Assembly (NCBI GenBank): GCA_937914675.1
Contig: CALDOC010000563.1
Location: 1-26,663 of the forward strand
Length of the DNA stretch: 26,663 nucleotides
Direction of reading: 5' to 3'
DNA from: an uncultured Sulfurimonas sp.
GTDB taxonomy: Bacteria > Campylobacterota > Campylobacteria > Campylobacterales > Sulfurimonadaceae
The translations under genes and the position numbers were made by a program. Below are positions 24,133-26,663 of this stretch, one piece after another. Below the pieces are notes generated by a model. The model saw only the letters and a program-made list of their open reading frames with translations. It was not told the DNA's origin and searched no databases. Numbering within the stretch: position 1 is the first letter of the stretch; every line of letters starts with the position of its first letter.

Positions 24133-25389
24133 TTATGATTTTATAACTACTTTATTCCTTCCAGTTATTTTAGCTTCATAAAGAGCTTCATCGGATAATT
24201 TAATCATTTCATCCATGGAGTCCAATAAACCAAAGAAAACGCCAGTGGAAATTGTGTAGGATATTTCAAATCCATGGGAAGTTATTGCGTTTGATTCAAA
24301 CTCGGCTCTGATTTTTTCAAAGAGCGCTTGAACTTCTTGAATGTTGATATCCTCAAGAAGTATGCAAAATTCTTCTCCACCAAATCTTGCGACGAGATCA
24401 GATTCTCTAAGGTTCTTATCAAGAATTACTTTAATTTGTTTAATGGCGTCATCACCAACGTCATGACCATAAGAGTCATTAATATTTTTAAATTTATCAA
24501 TATCCACCATGACTACAGCCAGAGGTTTACGCTTTCTTTTATTTTTATTAAATATAGATTTACCACTGTCAAAAAAATATCTGCGGTTGAACATGCCTGT
24601 TAAAAAATCTTTGTTAGCCATGTCTTTTATCTTAGAAAACAAATCTAGCAGTTCAAGATTGGAATTCACTCTCGTTACTATCTCGCTGTGAGAAAATGGC
24701 TTATTTAGAAAATCGTTTGCCCCAAAACGCAAAAATTTCGCAATTATTTCTTGTCCTGCGACAGTGCTCATGGCGATGATGGACAATTGGTCTTTTTTGT
24801 ACAACTCCCGTATTTTAAACGTTAAGTCCAAACCATTCATTTTTGGCATTTCATAATCCGTTATGACCATTGATATGTTCGGATTGCTTTCTAGTTTTAA
24901 GAGTGCTTCTTCGCCATTTTCGGCTTCAATCACGTTTAACTTTATCTTATGCAGACTATCGGTGATTGACTTTTTGTAAATCTTAGAGTCGTCTACGACG
25001 AGAACATGCGTGTCATAATTTTTAAGCGTCCTCAGTATGGCGTTTACGGCAAATTTCGCGCTCGCGGGAGTGTCTTTTACGATAATGTCGATAATGTCTT
25101 TGTTTGCGAAAGACTCCCTCGTCTTCTCAGTGACGGTTCCCGAGAGCACCACCGACGGTATTTTATTCGCGTTGGCTAGTTTAACGATTTCACCGTTTGG
25201 CGCGTCCGGAAGATTTAAATCTAAAAGCGCGGCGTGAAACTCGCCTTGGTTATCACGCATCAAGCGCATGGCGCTTTTGTAATCTTGGGCGTAACAGGCG
25301 TCAATGTCTGGATATTTGTCCACTTCCGATTTCAAAATCGCCAAAATCGCTTTGCTGTCGTCTACTATAAGAATTTTTTTCATAGACAT
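24133..25389 (-). CDS. Response regulator with two receiver domains and a diguanylate cyclase domain
   Basis: A 418-residue cytoplasmic protein. The first receiver has the acidic pair D10-D11, the phosphorylation aspartate D57 (LLDLNL) and K105. The second has D133-D134, D178 (VITDYEMP) and a later lysine in LNKPFS. The C-terminal GGDEF domain has GGEEF at 337-341, so it should make c-di-GMP from two GTP, and RESD at 328-331 is an intact product-inhibition site. The layout resembles PleD but with two apparently functional receivers. A second Met, at residue 3, could be the true start. It is read from a promoter that overlaps that of rpsO. No partner kinase is in the window. Confidence 0.93.
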   Translation of the reverse strand: MSMKKILIVDDSKAILAILKSEVDKYPDIDACYAQDYKSAMRLMRDNQGEFHAALLDLNLPDAPNGEIVKLANANKIPSVVLSGTVTEKTRESFANKDIIDIIVKDTPASAKFAVNAILRTLKNYDTHVLVVDDSKIYKKSITDSLHKIKLNVIEAENGEEALLKLESNPNISMVITDYEMPKMNGLDLTFKIRELYKKDQLSIIAMSTVAGQEIIAKFLRFGANDFLNKPFSHSEIVTRVNSNLELLDLFSKIKDMANKDFLTGMFNRRYFFDSGKSIFNKNKRKRKPLAVVMVDIDKFKNINDSYGHDVGDDAIKQIKVILDKNLRESDLVARFGGEEFCILLEDINIQEVQALFEKIRAEFESNAITSHGFEISYTISTGVFFGLLDSMDEMIKLSDEALYEAKITGRNKVVIKS

Positions 25390-25403
25390 ATTTTAACGAC
25401 AAT

Positions 25404-25433
25404 TTGCTAATACGAAGATAAAATGGCTATAAT
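25404..25433 (+). promoter_or_regulatory. Promoter of rpsO
   Basis: TTGCTA at 25404-25409 and TATAAT at 25428-25433 are 18 bases apart. Transcription would begin near 25440, leaving a leader of about 55 bases before the rpsO ATG. Confidence 0.65.
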
Positions 25434-25443
25434 GCGACTTCAA
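25415..25443 (-). promoter_or_regulatory. Possible promoter of the diguanylate cyclase gene, overlapping the rpsO promoter
   Basis: On the minus strand TTGAAG at 25443-25438 and TATCTT at 25420-25415 are 17 bases apart. The -10 matches consensus at four of six bases. The two polymerases would compete for the same DNA. Confidence 0.35.
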
Positions 25444-25444
25444 C

Positions 25445-25464
25445 TTTACGCTATAGAGCGTAAA
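25445..25464 (+). promoter_or_regulatory. Perfect hairpin in the rpsO leader
   Basis: TTTACGCT at 25445-25452 and AGCGTAAA at 25457-25464 form a perfect 8-bp stem with a 4-base loop (ATAG). It begins about five bases after the expected rpsO transcription start and ends 23 bases before the ribosome binding site. S15 controls its own mRNA through leader structures in several bacteria; this might be such a site, or a DNA operator. Confidence 0.5.
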
Positions 25465-25495
25465 CGTTAGATTACATACCCATCAGGAGGTCATT

Positions 25496-25771
25496 ATGGC
25501 TTTAGATTCGGCTAAAAAACAAGAAATAGTTACAAAATATGGTCGTAGCGATACGGATACAGGTTCAAGTGAAGTTCAAATTGCTCTTTTAACAGTGAGA
25601 ATCGCTGAGTTGACGGAACACTTGAAAATTTTCAAAAAAGATCACGCTTCAAGATTAGGTTTATTAAAACTAGTTGGTAAACGTCGTCGTCTTATGAGAT
25701 ACTTTAAAAGAACGCAAAAAGACGCTTACCATAAGCTTGTAGCTGACTTAGGCATTAGAGACAATATCTAA
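25496..25771 (+). CDS. rpsO: 30S ribosomal protein S15
   Basis: S15 binds 16S rRNA early in assembly of the small subunit. The 91-residue protein has the expected family features: TKYGRSDTDTGSSEVQIALLT, KKDHASRLGLLKLVGKRRRLMRYF, and a length close to the usual 89. A very strong AGGAGG ribosome binding site at 25486-25491 precedes the ATG. It stands alone between the divergent dgc gene and a strong terminator. Confidence 0.99.
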   Translation: MALDSAKKQEIVTKYGRSDTDTGSSEVQIALLTVRIAELTEHLKIFKKDHASRLGLLKLVGKRRRLMRYFKRTQKDAYHKLVADLGIRDNI

Positions 25772-25804
25772 TTAACCTTACGAAAATCCATCCTCTTCAA
25801 AGGC

Positions 25805-25850
25805 AAACCTTCAATACTTTAAATTATTAAAGTGGGAAGGTTTTTGCTTT
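25805..25850 (+). terminator. Rho-independent terminator of rpsO
   Basis: An outer 8-bp stem AAACCTTC/GAAGGTTT (25805-25812 and 25836-25843) contains an inner 7-bp stem ACTTTAA/TTAAAGT (25816-25822 and 25827-25833) with a 4-base loop. A T-rich tract TTTTTGCTTTT follows. The gap from here to 25995 holds no gene; it ends with the ribosome binding site of the PAS gene. Confidence 0.85.
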
Positions 25851-25995
25851 TACAAATCAAACATAATTTTTTCTAATATTCCAGATTGCTAAAGTAACAA
25901 AGTGACAAATCACTTGTAAAAATCATGTATTTAAATTTACTTTTAGTTTTTTAAGAGTACTCTACCGAATAATTATTATTCTTAGGAGGTTCCGC

Positions 25996-26424
25996 ATGTC
26001 AAAAAATAGCAATGATATTAATATTGAAGGTTTAACGTTTTTAGAAGATGGAGAGGTCTTATATAGTGATTTATATCTTTTGTCTGAAACTGACTCAAAA
26101 GGTATAATTCAGTATGCAAATGATACTTTTTACAAAGTCGCCAATATGACTCCCGATGACCTAGTAGGACAACCACATAACGTTGTTCGTCATCCAGATA
26201 TGCCAAGAGCCGCGTTTAAATCTCTTTGGGACGACGTTCAAAGTAAAGGTTTTTGGACTGGTTACGTAAAAAATTCTCGCAAAGGCGGAGGATTTTATTG
26301 GGTCCATGCAACAGTTCTTCGTTCAATTGACAAAAATGGAAACACAAAGTACGTTTCCATTAGAGTGAAGCCGTCTCGTGAAGATATTAAAAAAGCTCAA
26401 GAGCTTTATGCAACATTAGATTAA
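25996..26424 (+). CDS. Aer/CetB-type PAS-domain redox sensor
   Basis: A 142-residue soluble protein that consists almost only of one PAS domain (about 20-125). It has the FAD-binding fingerprint of Aer-type sensors, VGQPHNVVRHPDMPRAAF with the RHPD core, then GFWTGYVKNSRKGGGFYW. Unlike E. coli Aer, it has no signalling domain; in C. jejuni the separate PAS protein CetB works with the chemoreceptor CetA in energy taxis. Here the next gene is a chemoreceptor 18 bases later, so the same two-protein split is likely. An AGGAGG ribosome binding site precedes the ATG. The FAD cofactor is inferred from the motif. Confidence 0.9.
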   Translation: MSKNSNDINIEGLTFLEDGEVLYSDLYLLSETDSKGIIQYANDTFYKVANMTPDDLVGQPHNVVRHPDMPRAAFKSLWDDVQSKGFWTGYVKNSRKGGGFYWVHATVLRSIDKNGNTKYVSIRVKPSREDIKKAQELYATLD

Positions 26425-26442
26425 GAGAAAAAGGATTTTATA

Positions 26443-26663
26443 ATGGCATTTGTAAAAAAAATTGGTTCGCCTTCAACATCGGTAGAGTTAGCTCCTGGCA
26501 CGGATAAACGCAAACAGAGAACGCTGGCTAAGCAACAACAAATTAGTGAAAGCATTGCAGGCGTCGCTATGTCCATACTTGAAAACGCTCAAGAGAGCGT
26601 AAGCGCGATAGAGCAGTTGAAGTCCTCCATGGAACAGATTGCCACGGCGGCGGAAGAAAATAG
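26443..26663 (+). CDS. Methyl-accepting chemotaxis protein, 3' end beyond the window
   Basis: The frame from the ATG at 26443, with AAGGA upstream, stays open to the window end (73 codons). It begins with a short basic and polar stretch (MAFVKKIGSPSTS) and passes into LAKQQQISESIAGVAMSI and VSAIEQLKSSMEQIATAAEE, the heptad pattern of chemoreceptor signalling helices. No membrane segment or ligand domain is visible in this N-terminal part, so it may be a soluble receptor, or one whose membrane segments come later, as the partner of the PAS protein just before it. Because it is cut off, the methylation sites and hairpin tip cannot be seen. Confidence 0.82.
   Translation, partial: MAFVKKIGSPSTSVELAPGTDKRKQRTLAKQQQISESIAGVAMSILENAQESVSAIEQLKSSMEQIATAAEEN

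Noticed and set aside
25942..25972. Possible flagellar sigma-28 promoter before the PAS gene
   Set aside because: TTTAGTTT and ACCGAATAA resemble the consensus, but the spacing is about three bases too long and the -10 has an extra base.
1..26663. Mobile elements, CRISPR arrays, tRNA/rRNA genes or a defence system
   Set aside because: No transposase, integrase, phage, cas or toxin-antitoxin gene, regular spacer array or cloverleaf sequence was recognised.

Overview
The window is a gene-dense, AT-rich stretch of ordinary bacterial chromosome, most likely from a Campylobacterota species (Epsilonproteobacteria), probably close to Sulfurimonas. Three gene blocks support this: ppiD-ftsA-ftsZ; pyrH-rpoZ-spoT-tyrS; and flhA next to an Rrf2 regulator and rpsO. 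From memory of the family, all three orders occur in Campylobacter jejuni and its relatives. The 73-residue omega subunit, the CetB-like PAS protein paired with a chemoreceptor, and the small c-type cytochrome also fit. I see no insertion sequence, phage gene, CRISPR array, tRNA or rRNA, and no gap between genes longer than about 280 bases.

Layout, left to right. Positions 1-6272 (+): a UbiD-family decarboxylase cut by the window edge, argH, an OsmC-like protein, an unknown 63-residue membrane protein, a Ste24/HtpX-like M48 protease, prmC, and a DUF4149-like membrane protein. Positions 6275-10525 (-): ppiD, ftsA, ftsZ and a J-domain protein, a tight cell-division operon. Position 10618 on (+): bioA with a near-consensus promoter almost touching its start codon. 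Positions 11968-13313 (-): a monohaem cytochrome with an odd Cys-Gly-Lys tail, and a protein built of 22-residue amphipathic repeats. Positions 13569-20370 (+): pyrH, rpoZ, spoT, tyrS, a nitronate monooxygenase-like flavoprotein and a cell-wall amidase. Positions 20383-25389 (-): a DHH phosphoesterase, flhA, an Rrf2-type regulator, and a two-receiver diguanylate cyclase. Positions 25496-26663 (+): rpsO, an Aer/CetB-type PAS protein, and the start of a chemoreceptor that runs off the window.

Most genes are housekeeping: cell division, the stringent response, translation, arginine and biotin synthesis, and murein cleavage. The right end leans towards motility and signalling, with flagellar export, c-di-GMP synthesis and redox taxis. 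Several starts use TTG (ftsA, spoT, the DUF4149 gene, perhaps the J-domain gene), and many genes overlap or nearly touch, so translational coupling is probably common.

I did not find a clear new multi-gene system. The most unusual items are the 22-residue repeat protein with its 66-bp DNA repeat, the cytochrome tail, the probably leaderless bioA mRNA, the rrf2-flhA coupling with a non-standard cysteine spacing, and the perfect hairpin in the rpsO leader beside overlapping divergent promoters.
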